Source: Bauldia sp965232525
GTDB taxonomy: Bacteria > Pseudomonadota > Alphaproteobacteria > Rhizobiales > Kaistiaceae
Assembly (NCBI RefSeq): GCF_965232525.1
Contig: NZ_OZ246980.1
Location: 3,286,001 to 3,350,000 of the forward strand
Length of the DNA stretch: 64,000 bases
Direction of reading: 5' to 3'
Shown here: positions 24,453 through 32,883 of the stretch, piece by piece
How the letters are laid out: every line of letters begins with the position of its first letter
How positions within the stretch are numbered: the first letter of the stretch is position 1
The notes under the pieces: model-generated
Told to the model about the DNA's origin: nothing
The model's input: only the letters and a program-made list of their open reading frames with translations
Databases searched by the model: none
Translations under genes and position numbers: made by a program

Positions 24453-25742
24453 TTACGACCGCTCTAGGGTGGTCTTTGCGAACTCGTAGAAGTCAGCCGA
24501 ACCATCCTCGACCGACTTCTGGCCAAAAGCGATAGCCTGCCACGCCGGTTCGATAGCACGGTCGATCTCGCCGGCACCCTTCGGCGGCGGTGGCGGCAGC
24601 GGACTGACGTGGCCACCGACGACGTTCAGGTAGTCGATGATCTTCCGCTCCGTCTCGGTGAGACCGGCGGAGATACGATCCCGAATACTGGCGTCGCCGG
24701 TTACGCCACGCTCAATGAGCAGTACGTCATTGGCTTCCGGGCTGGTGATGAAGAAGTTGAGCAACTCGGCCGCCGCCGATTTGTCTGGCGACGTTGCCGC
24801 CATCGATAGAAGCATCGACGGCTTCATGTACTGGCCAGGCTGTCCGCCGGGCTGGTTGGGGATCATGGTGATCCCGATCTCGTCCTCCATGAGGTTTTGC
24901 GCCGCCACCAGTTGGTTCGAATGCAGGAAGTCGAACAGCGTCCGGCGATTGATGAGCATCATCTCATCCATCTTGCCGGTATCGAGCGCCTGGACATCGG
25001 CCGGCGGCGTCAAGCCGGCCACCTGCAGATCCATCCAGAACTGCCAGAAGTCCTGCAGGTCCTGCTGGTCGAAGGCGAGTTCGCCGTCCGCCGTATACAG
25101 CCCCTTGCCGCGCTGGCGCGTCCAAGTCTCCAACATGTTCTCTTGGCCGCCCATGTTCGAGACAAAGAACATGCCGTCGGGTAGCCTGTCCTTCACTTCA
25201 TTGCCAAGGGCGATGAAGTCCTCTGTCGTCCAAGCCGTCGGATCAGGCAGGTCGATGCCCAGCTCGTCGACAACGGTCTGGTTGTAGACGTGGCTCATGG
25301 AATTGGCACCCATCGAGATGCCGTAGACCTGGTCGTCGACCTTACCGGAATCGAGCTGGTTCTGATCGAAGTCCGCGAGTTCCAGTTCACCGCCGATGAA
25401 GCCGTCCAGGGGCTCGAGTTGGCCGCGGCGGGCGTATTCGAAGATATAGCGGTAATCCATCTGGATCACGTCGGGCAGGTTCTGCCCGGCCGCCTGCGTC
25501 GCGAGTTTGGTCCAGTAGTCGCCCCAGGAGTAGGTCTCGGGATCGACCGACGTGTCGGCATTCATCTGCTGGTACAAGTCGACGACCGCGTAGGTCCGTT
25601 TGTCGCGCTCCGGGTTGCCCCACCATATCAACCGAACGCGTTCTTCGGCTCGTGCGAGACCCGCACTCGATGCCAGAACGGCTAGTGATGCGCCAGAGGC
25701 AACAAGCCCGCCGAATTGGCGCCGCGTCAGACGATTGGACAT
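24453..25742 (-). CDS. extracellular sugar-binding protein of ABC importer 1
   Basis: 429 residues. A Tat-type signal (TRRQFGGLVASGASLAVLASSAGLARA) is followed by a family 1 solute-binding fold starting VRLIWWGNPERDKRTYAVVDLYQQ. A proline run (SPLPPPPPKG) near residue 385 is unusual but lies in a surface loop region. ATG 25742 has GGGAGG six bases upstream. It is the first gene of an operon running through two permeases, an oxidoreductase and the ATPase. The twin-arginine motif suggests folded export; the ligand is probably a mono- or oligosaccharide. Confidence 0.92.
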   Translation of the reverse strand: MSNRLTRRQFGGLVASGASLAVLASSAGLARAEERVRLIWWGNPERDKRTYAVVDLYQQMNADTSVDPETYSWGDYWTKLATQAAGQNLPDVIQMDYRYIFEYARRGQLEPLDGFIGGELELADFDQNQLDSGKVDDQVYGISMGANSMSHVYNQTVVDELGIDLPDPTAWTTEDFIALGNEVKDRLPDGMFFVSNMGGQENMLETWTRQRGKGLYTADGELAFDQQDLQDFWQFWMDLQVAGLTPPADVQALDTGKMDEMMLINRRTLFDFLHSNQLVAAQNLMEDEIGITMIPNQPGGQPGQYMKPSMLLSMAATSPDKSAAAELLNFFITSPEANDVLLIERGVTGDASIRDRISAGLTETERKIIDYLNVVGGHVSPLPPPPPKGAGEIDRAIEPAWQAIAFGQKSVEDGSADFYEFAKTTLERS

Positions 25743-25802
25743 CTCATTCCTCCCATTTGTTTTTTGGTTTTCCGGCATTCGCAATCGCGAGCCGCTTAAT
25801 GA

Positions 25803-25832
25803 AAAGTAACTCGGTAGTTATTTCCTTGACAA
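25803..25832 (-). promoter_or_regulatory. promoter with operator for importer-1 operon
   Basis: On the minus strand TTGTCA (25832-25827) is followed after 18 bases by TACTTT (25808-25803), about 60 bases before the binding-protein start. An inverted repeat TAACT-CGGT-AGTTA (25807-25820) fills the spacer and reaches the -10 box, the position of a repressor operator. The promoter is only a moderate match to consensus. Confidence 0.45.
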
Positions 25833-25967
25833 GGGGCTACCTCCGCCTGCTGCCGTTGCGGCCCAAAGGCCACGTGGCGCTCTTGGCAGGATATCAGGCT
25901 CTCATCGGTCGACGAAATCGAAAATGGGCCGCCGTGGTCTGTGGAAGCAAGCGGCTTCGCAGAACCG

Positions 25968-26777
25968 TCAAGACGGCGATAAGACCAACCCGCCGTCAAC
26001 GCACAGAACCTGGCCGCTGATGAATTTGCTCCGTGGCCCGGCAAGAAAAGCCACCGCCTCGGCGATCTCATCGGGTTCCGCATAGCGATCAAGTGACGCT
26101 TGGGTTGAATCCATCTTGCGCGGATCAACCGTCCGCGTCGCTTCGAACCGGGCCGTCTTTGTCGGTCCCGGGCTGACCGTGTTCACGCGAACACCCATCG
26201 GTTGAAGCTGCTTGGCGAGGCAGCGCGAATAGTGCGCCACCGCGGCCTTCAGGATCGCGTAGATCGGGCCATCCGCCACGCCGAAATGACCGGCCACCGA
26301 GCCGAGATTGACGACCACGCCCGAACCTCGATCCCGCATCGGGGCGACAAACGTCTTGCAGACGATGATCGTTCCGACGAGGTTGTTGTTGACCAGCGCC
26401 TGCACGTCCTCCAGCGGGATGTCGAGCGCATCGTTCGGCTTCGGCTTGCCGCCCGCTGCACCGATGTCGCCACCGGCGCTGTTGACCAGGATGTCGACAG
26501 GACCGAGGTTGGCCTCGATATCCTCGCGCATCTTGCCGACGGCCTCGGCGTCGCCGATGTTCCCGGTCACAGCCGTCACCCGAACGCCATGCGTCTCGAT
26601 CCCGCGTGCGACCTCACCGAGATCGGCAGCCTCGCCGTATTTCGACGGCGCAGTCCAGTCCAGGTCGTGAATTGCGACGTCGGCGCCGAGTTCCGCCAAC
26701 CGCTCCGCCATCGTCCGCCCAAGGCCGCGCCCCGACCCGGTGACGAATGCGATCTTGCCGCTGAGTTCCTTGGTCAC
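25968..26777 (-). CDS. short-chain dehydrogenase/reductase
   Basis: 269 residues. The cofactor motif is TGSGRGLG (near residue 14), followed by NSAGGD, catalytic Ser in NLGSVAG, Tyr/Lys in YAILKAA, and C-terminal SGQVLCVDGGL. It oxidises or reduces a sugar or alcohol with NAD(P). The start GTG 26777 has GGGAGG six bases upstream and overlaps the isomerase stop as GTGA. It is the last gene of the importer-2 operon (32831 down to 25968). An insertion GGKPKPNDALDIP before the central helix is atypical and may shape the substrate pocket. Confidence 0.88.
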   Translation of the reverse strand: MTKELSGKIAFVTGSGRGLGRTMAERLAELGADVAIHDLDWTAPSKYGEAADLGEVARGIETHGVRVTAVTGNIGDAEAVGKMREDIEANLGPVDILVNSAGGDIGAAGGKPKPNDALDIPLEDVQALVNNNLVGTIIVCKTFVAPMRDRGSGVVVNLGSVAGHFGVADGPIYAILKAAVAHYSRCLAKQLQPMGVRVNTVSPGPTKTARFEATRTVDPRKMDSTQASLDRYAEPDEIAEAVAFLAGPRSKFISGQVLCVDGGLVLSPS

Positions 26778-27772
26778 GACCGACCTCCCAACATGATGCC
26801 TTGTTCCTTCAGGTACTTCGCGCTGCGGCGAACCTGATCGAGTTCGTAGTCGACCAATGCCGGCCCCTCTTCTTCCCGCTCCCACAACGTTCGATGGTCG
26901 ACGTCACTGGGCAGTCGGTTGTGTCTCGCAGCAGCGAAACAGGCGGCAAGATCGGCACCGGTAATCGGCGGATAGCCATGCCACCAGCCGGGCGTCAGGA
27001 GGCGGATGTGCCGTGCGTCCAATGCGGCGATCTCGATCGAGGCGGTGAGCGCGTCGTGATGCTCGTCGAGAATCTTGACAATCTCGTCCCCCGGCACCGC
27101 GCCGTCACCAAAAGCGCAGCGAACGAGCCGATAGCCCTCATCAGTGAACTGGACGGTGTAGTCTTTCAGATGAACGTGCCGGACCCGCGGGGCGATCCGG
27201 TGGGTGAACGGGATCGGTGCTTCGGCCACCGGAAACGAGTTGCCGGTGTCGTAGCAGATGCCGACATTGGGTCCCGCCTCTTCGCAGAAATCGAGGAGCT
27301 CCTCACTGCCAAAGTCCTGGTGGTTTTCGATGGCGAGCCATACGTCAGCGTCCCTCGCCATCTTGGCGTAATCGCGAAGTCCGTTTCGCGTATCCTCCAC
27401 CATTTTCGGCCAGTGATCGCCCAACTCGCCGCGATCGCCACACAGAAGACCGGTTAGCGCCAAGCGAATTGTCTTTGCCCCAAGGGCGACCGCCCCTCGG
27501 ATGGCCGCCCCAGGCGGCTCATGAACCAGGCCCGAGCCAATCACCGGAACGAGATCAAGGTCCGCCAAGCGGCCCCGCAGCGCGTCGAGTTCCTCGTCAG
27601 ACAAGTTCGAAAGCCAGATATTTGGCAGTTCGATACTCTGGGCCCCGATGTCGACGGCGATGTGGATGAACCCTTCCAAGCCGACGCCGTCTGGGTTCGC
27701 GCGCGAGGTCCCATGCCCCTGAATTCCGACCGTATAGGTCAAGCCGAAGGGATTGAGTCCGACCAGTAACAT
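26774..27772 (-). CDS. sugar phosphate isomerase/epimerase-like TIM barrel protein
   Basis: 332 residues of the xylose-isomerase-like (AP endonuclease 2) superfamily. Candidate metal ligands are Glu in WLAIENHQD, Asp in ICYDTGNS, His in HVHLKDYT and Glu in ASIEIAALDARH. Members include sugar isomerases, 3-ketosugar epimerases and inosose dehydratases. The gene overlaps the downstream dehydrogenase by four bases and follows an aldose-dehydrogenase-like gene by 21 bases. Role in the second sugar pathway is inferred from the operon; the exact reaction is unknown. Confidence 0.85.
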   Translation of the reverse strand: MLLVGLNPFGLTYTVGIQGHGTSRANPDGVGLEGFIHIAVDIGAQSIELPNIWLSNLSDEELDALRGRLADLDLVPVIGSGLVHEPPGAAIRGAVALGAKTIRLALTGLLCGDRGELGDHWPKMVEDTRNGLRDYAKMARDADVWLAIENHQDFGSEELLDFCEEAGPNVGICYDTGNSFPVAEAPIPFTHRIAPRVRHVHLKDYTVQFTDEGYRLVRCAFGDGAVPGDEIVKILDEHHDALTASIEIAALDARHIRLLTPGWWHGYPPITGADLAACFAAARHNRLPSDVDHRTLWEREEEGPALVDYELDQVRRSAKYLKEQGIMLGGRS

Positions 27773-27793
27773 GCACGTCTCCGTTTGAGGTGA

Positions 27794-28573
27794 TCAGCGC
27801 AAACCAGCGTCGACGATGATGCACTGTTTGGTGATCATGCGGCTGTCGTCAGCCGCGAGGAAAAGGGCGGTGCGAGCGAGTTCATCCGGAAGCAAGCGCC
27901 GTCGGATCGATTGCCGGTTGGCGGTCTCGTCGGCTTGCTCCTCAGTGTACCACAGCCGCAACTGACGCTCGGTCACGACCGCGCCGGGGGCGATGGCGTT
28001 GACGCGGATGTTGTCAGCGCCGAACTCTCGGGCGAGGCTGTTAGTCAGGCCGACGATGCCCGCTTTCGCGGTCGCGTAAGCGACAAACGGCACGCCACCC
28101 GCCATCCACGCGATCGATGAGAAATTGACGATCGAACCGCCGCCACGCTCACGCATCTGATGTCGCACTGCCTGCGCGGCGAAGAACTGATGGCGGAGGT
28201 TCACCGCCATCGCGTCGTCCCAATACTCGGGTGTCACCGAGTCCACGTCGTGCCGGTCGTCACGGGCCGCGTTGTTGATGAGAACGTCGATGGGACCGAC
28301 ATCGGACCGCACCTGCTCGATCGCGCCGCGCAGCGCCTCGATGTTCGTCACATCGCAAGGAAGAAAAGCCGGCCTGTGTTGTGCCTCTGATAGCCGCTCG
28401 ACGAGAGCCTCAGAGATATCAGTTAGGATGTCGACGAAGGCGACGCGCGCGCCCTGTCTGGCGAAAGCTTCGACGGTGGCGGCGCCAATGCCCGAGCCGC
28501 CGCCTGTGACGAACACGACGCAGCCGTCGAGGCTCGGATAGTGCGCCGGTCTTATGGGCGGAGCGTCACTCAA
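27794..28573 (-). CDS. short-chain dehydrogenase, aldose 1-dehydrogenase-like
   Basis: 259 residues. TGGGSGIG cofactor loop, NNAARDDRHDVDSVTPEYWD, catalytic NFSSIAWMAGG and YATAKAG, then RVNAIAPGAVVTERQLRLWY. The NNAxxDDRH, NLRH and LWYTEE elements closely follow Caulobacter D-xylose 1-dehydrogenase (XylB) and related pentose/galactose dehydrogenases of oxidative, non-phosphorylating sugar pathways. It probably makes the aldonolactone of the sugar brought in by importer 2. It overlaps the ATPase stop by four bases. Sugar identity (pentose, galactose or deoxysugar) cannot be fixed. Confidence 0.87.
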   Translation of the reverse strand: MSDAPPIRPAHYPSLDGCVVFVTGGGSGIGAATVEAFARQGARVAFVDILTDISEALVERLSEAQHRPAFLPCDVTNIEALRGAIEQVRSDVGPIDVLINNAARDDRHDVDSVTPEYWDDAMAVNLRHQFFAAQAVRHQMRERGGGSIVNFSSIAWMAGGVPFVAYATAKAGIVGLTNSLAREFGADNIRVNAIAPGAVVTERQLRLWYTEEQADETANRQSIRRRLLPDELARTALFLAADDSRMITKQCIIVDAGLR

Positions 28574-29670
28574 ACGAGCTGTTCCGTCTCAGCATCGAAT
28601 AAGCTGATCTTGGCCATATCGACCGCGAGCCGAGCAATCTGACCTTCCCGCGGCGCGGCGTCAGGCTGGAACCGCGCGGTCACCTCCTGGTCACCGACAC
28701 GCAGCGTTGCCATTGTTTCCGCACCAGTCGGCTCGACGACTTCGACCTCGGCGCTGAGTTCGCCGACAACCCGGTCCTCATCGCCGCGGTGGAGCGCAAA
28801 GTGCTCCGGTCGCACGCCAAACATCACCTTCTGCCCCGGCCGGAGGTCGGCGTGCTGGTCGCCAACGATCGGCAGCTTGGCCGTTTCGCCGTTGTTGGTG
28901 AAAGCGACGACCGGCTTTCCGGCGTCGACGGCGATCTCGGACGGGAGAAAGTTCATCGACGGCGATCCCATGAAGCCGGCAACGAACATGTTGACCGGAC
29001 GATTGTAGATCGTCTCCGGTTCGTCGAACTGCTGAACCTCACCACGGTCCATGACGGCGATGCGCGACGCCAGCGTCATCGCCTCGATCTGGTCGTGGGT
29101 CACATACACGGTGGTCTTGCCAACTCGATGATGGAGTTTTTTGATTTCGGTCCGCATATCGACGCGGAGTTTCGCATCGAGATTCGAAAGCGGTTCGTCG
29201 AAAAGGAAGAGCAAGGGATCACGGACAAGCGCACGACCCATGGCAACACGCTGCCGCTGTCCGCCGGAGAGCTGGCCCGGTTTGCGCCTCATCAGCGCAC
29301 CGATCTGAAGCAGCGCGGATACCCGTTCAATCGCCTCCTTCTGCTCAGCCTTCGGAATACCGCGGCTCTCCATCCCGAACCGCATGTTTTCTTCCACGGT
29401 CATCGTCGGATAGAGCGCGTAGGACTGGAACACCATCGCAATGTCCCGGTCTTTCGGCGCTACTGAATTGACCAGGCGATCACCAATCCGAATCTCACCT
29501 GAGGTGACACTTTCAAGGCCGGCGATCATCGCAAGGAGCGTCGATTTCCCGCAGCCCGAAGGACCGACAAGCGCAATGAACTCGCCGGACTGCGCTTCGA
29601 GGTCGATGCCCTTGAGAACCTCGACCGAACCAAAGCTCTTGTGAAGGTCGCTGATGGTCAACGACGCCAT
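28570..29670 (-). CDS. sugar ABC transporter ATPase, UgpC/MalK type
   Basis: 366 residues. Walker A GPSGCGKST, Q-loop FQSYALYPTMTV, LSGGQRQRVAMGRALV, LFLFDEPLSNLDA, TVYVTHDQIEAM, and a TOBE/MOP C-terminal domain with FGVRPEHF. It powers importer 2 (permeases 29678-31496). It is paralogous to the ATPase at 20367-21473 with the same architecture but clearly diverged C-terminal domains. It follows the permease gene by seven bases and is coupled to the dehydrogenase by ATGA. Confidence 0.93.
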   Translation of the reverse strand: MASLTISDLHKSFGSVEVLKGIDLEAQSGEFIALVGPSGCGKSTLLAMIAGLESVTSGEIRIGDRLVNSVAPKDRDIAMVFQSYALYPTMTVEENMRFGMESRGIPKAEQKEAIERVSALLQIGALMRRKPGQLSGGQRQRVAMGRALVRDPLLFLFDEPLSNLDAKLRVDMRTEIKKLHHRVGKTTVYVTHDQIEAMTLASRIAVMDRGEVQQFDEPETIYNRPVNMFVAGFMGSPSMNFLPSEIAVDAGKPVVAFTNNGETAKLPIVGDQHADLRPGQKVMFGVRPEHFALHRGDEDRVVGELSAEVEVVEPTGAETMATLRVGDQEVTARFQPDAAPREGQIARLAVDMAKISLFDAETEQLV

Positions 29671-29677
29671 GGTCGCC

Positions 29678-30580
29678 TCATTTGATTGCTCCCTGCGTCA
29701 GACCGCGGACGAAGTATTTGCCACCGAAAAAGTAGACCAGCAACGGCGGAAGAGCGCCGATCAGCACCGCCGCACTCATCACGTCATAGGCGGTGGCTAC
29801 CTGGGCGCCCGAGGTCAGGGCAACCAGCGCCGCCGTGATCGGCTGCTGCGAACCGGAGGTGAACACCACGCCGAAGAGGTACTCGTTCCAAATCCCGGTG
29901 AACTGCCAGATCACCGTTACGATGAGGATCGGCGGCGACAGGGGCAGGATGATTTTTCGGAAGATACGCCAGAACCCGGCGCCGTCGATCCGCGCCGCTT
30001 TGATCAGGTCATCCGGAATGGCGACGTAGTAGTTTCGGCAGAACAATGTGGTGAAACTGATCCCCTGCACACAGTGGACAAGGATCAGCGCCCCGATTGT
30101 GTTGGAGAGTCCGATATTGCCCAGGATGAACGCCCACGGCATGAGCGAAATCTGGCCGGGCATAAACACCCCGAGAAGCATGCATGTGAACAGCACCTCC
30201 GACCCACGGAAGCGCCACTTGCTGAGGATGTAACCGTTGATCGCCCCGATCGCTGTCGAAATGATCGTGGCCGGGATCGTCATCAGGAGGGAGTTGTAGA
30301 AGTAGCGCTGCATTCCCTCGCACGCGCCACCGATGCAGTATCCCGACCATGCCTCTGGCCAGGCGCTCAGGCGCAGACTCTCAGGCAGCGCGATGAGGCC
30401 GTTTCGCGCAATCTCCGGCTGATCTCTGAATGAATTCAGCACGACCACGACCAGCGGCAACACGTAGATCACGGCGAACCCAAACAGCAGTCCGTAGATG
30501 ATCACACGATTGACGAACCGCCGCCGGCTAGCCACCGCGGCTTCGGGATCGTCGGCTGCCTGGATCGCGATGTCAGCCAT
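29678..30580 (-). CDS. sugar ABC transporter permease, MalG type
   Basis: 300 residues. An N-terminal cytoplasmic tail leads into six helices; the EAA loop KAARIDGAGFWRIFRKIILPL lies near residue 200. A periplasmic loop with two cysteines (GYCIGGACEGMQRYF) between helices 1 and 2 is characteristic of glucose/mannose-type permeases of this group. ATG 30580 overlaps the end of the preceding permease by eight bases. It pairs with 30573-31496. Confidence 0.92.
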   Translation of the reverse strand: MADIAIQAADDPEAAVASRRRFVNRVIIYGLLFGFAVIYVLPLVVVVLNSFRDQPEIARNGLIALPESLRLSAWPEAWSGYCIGGACEGMQRYFYNSLLMTIPATIISTAIGAINGYILSKWRFRGSEVLFTCMLLGVFMPGQISLMPWAFILGNIGLSNTIGALILVHCVQGISFTTLFCRNYYVAIPDDLIKAARIDGAGFWRIFRKIILPLSPPILIVTVIWQFTGIWNEYLFGVVFTSGSQQPITAALVALTSGAQVATAYDVMSAAVLIGALPPLLVYFFGGKYFVRGLTQGAIK

Positions 30581-31496
30581 GGCTCGCCATCCGCCGTCGA
30601 CGCCAGACCATCCATAGCGAATAGGGAACCAGCACGACCGCAACCGCTGACAGCATCATGATGGCGGCTGCGGCGCCCTCACCGATTTTGCCGCGCTGGA
30701 ACATCATGTCGTACACGTAAATGGCCGGAAACGTCGTCGCGATCCCGGGGCCTCCGCGGGTCAGCGCGACGACCAGATCAAAGGTCTTGATCGCGAACTG
30801 AATCTGCACCACGGCCACGGCCAGAAAGATCGGCGCGATCGTCGGCAGAATCACACGCCGGTAAGTGCGGAAGGCGGAAGCGCCATCGATCTGCGCCGCC
30901 TTGATGATGTCCCCGTCGATCGAGCGGAGGCCGGCAAGGAACAGCGCCATGGCGAAACCGGAGGCTTGCCAGATACCTGTGATGATGATTGCCCATATGG
31001 CCGTGTCACGGTCCGTGGTGAAGGCGAAACTGAAGTCCGTCCAGCCGAAGGATCGTACCAGTGCTTCGACGCCGACGGCGGGGTTGTAGAGCCAGCTCCA
31101 GACCGTGCCGGTGACAATGAACGAGACCGCCAGGGGGTAGAGGAAGAAGGTCCGCCAAACCGCCTCGGCCCGTATTTTCTGATCGATGAGGATCGCCAGC
31201 ATGAGGCCAACCGCCATCGATCCAAGAATGTAAAGCCCGGAAAATAGGAAGAGATTGGTGTAAGCGACGTTCCAGCGGCGGTTCGCCCACAGGGCCTCGT
31301 AGTTGTCCAGACCGACAAAGCCGTATGTCGGCAGGAGCGTCGAGTTGCTCAGCGAGATGTAGAGCGTCCAGACCGTAAACACGAACACATAGACGAACGA
31401 GGCCACCAGCGATGGCGCCAGCACGACGAACGGAACGGCGGCAACCAGCCGTTCGCGCCATGAGCGTGTTGTCACCATAGATATCGATCTGGACAT
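30573..31496 (-). CDS. sugar ABC transporter permease, MalF type
   Basis: 307 residues, six helices. First helix FVVLAPSLVASFVYVFVFTVWTLYIS region, EAA loop KAAQIDGASAFRTYRRVILPT, and LTRGGPGIATTFPAIYVYDMMF near the C-terminus. Together with the MalG-type partner it forms the channel of importer 2. The gene lies 66 bases after the binding-protein stop; that gap contains a GC-rich inverted repeat (GGGACGGG / CCCGTCCC around 31528-31551) that may attenuate the distal genes, as often seen after binding-protein genes. Confidence 0.92.
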   Translation of the reverse strand: MSRSISMVTTRSWRERLVAAVPFVVLAPSLVASFVYVFVFTVWTLYISLSNSTLLPTYGFVGLDNYEALWANRRWNVAYTNLFLFSGLYILGSMAVGLMLAILIDQKIRAEAVWRTFFLYPLAVSFIVTGTVWSWLYNPAVGVEALVRSFGWTDFSFAFTTDRDTAIWAIIITGIWQASGFAMALFLAGLRSIDGDIIKAAQIDGASAFRTYRRVILPTIAPIFLAVAVVQIQFAIKTFDLVVALTRGGPGIATTFPAIYVYDMMFQRGKIGEGAAAAIMMLSAVAVVLVPYSLWMVWRRRRMASHG

Positions 31497-31562
31497 GAGA
31501 GTTCCCCCCGGCGATCCGGAGAGGGACGGGCCTTGACGCCCCGTCCCTCTCCGACCGGAGTC

Positions 31563-32831
31563 TTACATCTCGGCTTCGACCGCGTCAGCGATGCGATTGG
31601 CTGCTTCTTCCGGAGCCATCTCCGGAGTCGCCACAAACTCGGTGACGTTATCCATGATGGCACCGCGAACGGCCTGCGGAACAGTCATGTTATGCGCCAT
31701 GGAACGGACGAGAGTCCCCTCCTCGATCGAACCCTTCAACTCTGCCTGGGCGAGTTCCTGGCATGGGTTGAAACCGCTCGACAGATCGACGTCGAGACGC
31801 GCCGGGATCGAGCCCTTCGACTTGTTGAAGACCGTCTGGAACTCCGGCGACAGGATCGTCGAGGCAAGTAGCTTCTGGCCTTCCTGGTAATCAGGATCGT
31901 TCTGCTGGAAAAAGACCACCGAATCCGAATTGAGGATGAAGCCGGCGCCATCCCAGTCGGTCGGGGCCTGCGCGCAGATGTAGTCGCTGCCCTGCTCGAA
32001 GCCGGAGGCCGCGAAGTTGCCGATGGTCCAGTCCCCCATGATGTAGAACGCAGCATCGCCGTTGCCGACCTGCACCGGCATGTTGTCCCAGTCGCGACCG
32101 AAGATACCCGGGTCCATGTACTCACTGGTCATCTTCTGGAACTGCTCCAGGGCTGCGATCATGCCGTCGGAGCGGATCGCGTCCGGATCACCTTCGACGA
32201 AGGCGCTGCGATAGAGATCAAGATCCATACCGTAAACGACGACCTCGAAAAGGGTCGAATCCGTCCAGTCTGCGGAGGAATGCGACAGACAAATCTTGCC
32301 GATCGCGACCACCTTGTCACACGCGGCGTTCAGCTCCGCCCAGGTTTCCGGCAGCTTCTCGACACCGGCCTCTTCCATCACGCTGGGCGACGCCCATAGC
32401 CAGTTGATGCGATGGATGTTCATAGGTGCCGCGACCCAGGAGCCCGCGGGCTTCATGACCGGAAGGAGCTCCGGAGCGACGACCTCGTCCCATCCCTCGG
32501 ACGCAGCAAGTTCGTCCAGATTGGATGTCATGCCGGTCGCATTCCACTCGGCGATCTCAGGTCCTTTGAGCTGGACGGCGGCCGGCGCATTGCCCCCGAT
32601 CACATCCGAGCGCAACTTGGCGAGAGTATTGGCTGTATGGCCGGAAATCGCGGTTTGCTCCCAGCTTCCGCCAGCCTCTTCGAACATCTCCCCAAGTATC
32701 GCGATCGACGCGGCATCCGATCCTGTGGCCCACTGGTGGAGCATCAGGGTCTTCGGCTCGGCATTCGCGGCGCTGCCGAGCGCCAGTGATATGCCGGTCG
32801 CAGCGACCGCAGTGAATCCAAGTTTGGTCAT
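31563..32831 (-). CDS. extracellular sugar-binding protein of ABC importer 2
   Basis: 422 residues. The signal peptide MTKLGFTAVAATGISLALGSAANA is followed by a family 1 binding fold (TLMLHQWATGSDAASIAILGEMF) similar to glucose/mannose-binding proteins of gram-negative importers. A cysteine pair (NAACDKVVAIGKICLS) and another C near NPCQELAQ could form disulphides. ATG 32831 has GGGAGG seven bases upstream, which excludes the earlier ATG. It is the first transport gene after the ROK regulator. Confidence 0.92.
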   Translation of the reverse strand: MTKLGFTAVAATGISLALGSAANAEPKTLMLHQWATGSDAASIAILGEMFEEAGGSWEQTAISGHTANTLAKLRSDVIGGNAPAAVQLKGPEIAEWNATGMTSNLDELAASEGWDEVVAPELLPVMKPAGSWVAAPMNIHRINWLWASPSVMEEAGVEKLPETWAELNAACDKVVAIGKICLSHSSADWTDSTLFEVVVYGMDLDLYRSAFVEGDPDAIRSDGMIAALEQFQKMTSEYMDPGIFGRDWDNMPVQVGNGDAAFYIMGDWTIGNFAASGFEQGSDYICAQAPTDWDGAGFILNSDSVVFFQQNDPDYQEGQKLLASTILSPEFQTVFNKSKGSIPARLDVDLSSGFNPCQELAQAELKGSIEEGTLVRSMAHNMTVPQAVRGAIMDNVTEFVATPEMAPEEAANRIADAVEAEM

Positions 32832-32883
32832 ATTTTCCTCCCGATAGGACAAAGCCCGGTACTCTCGTTGCGGGCAATCAAAG

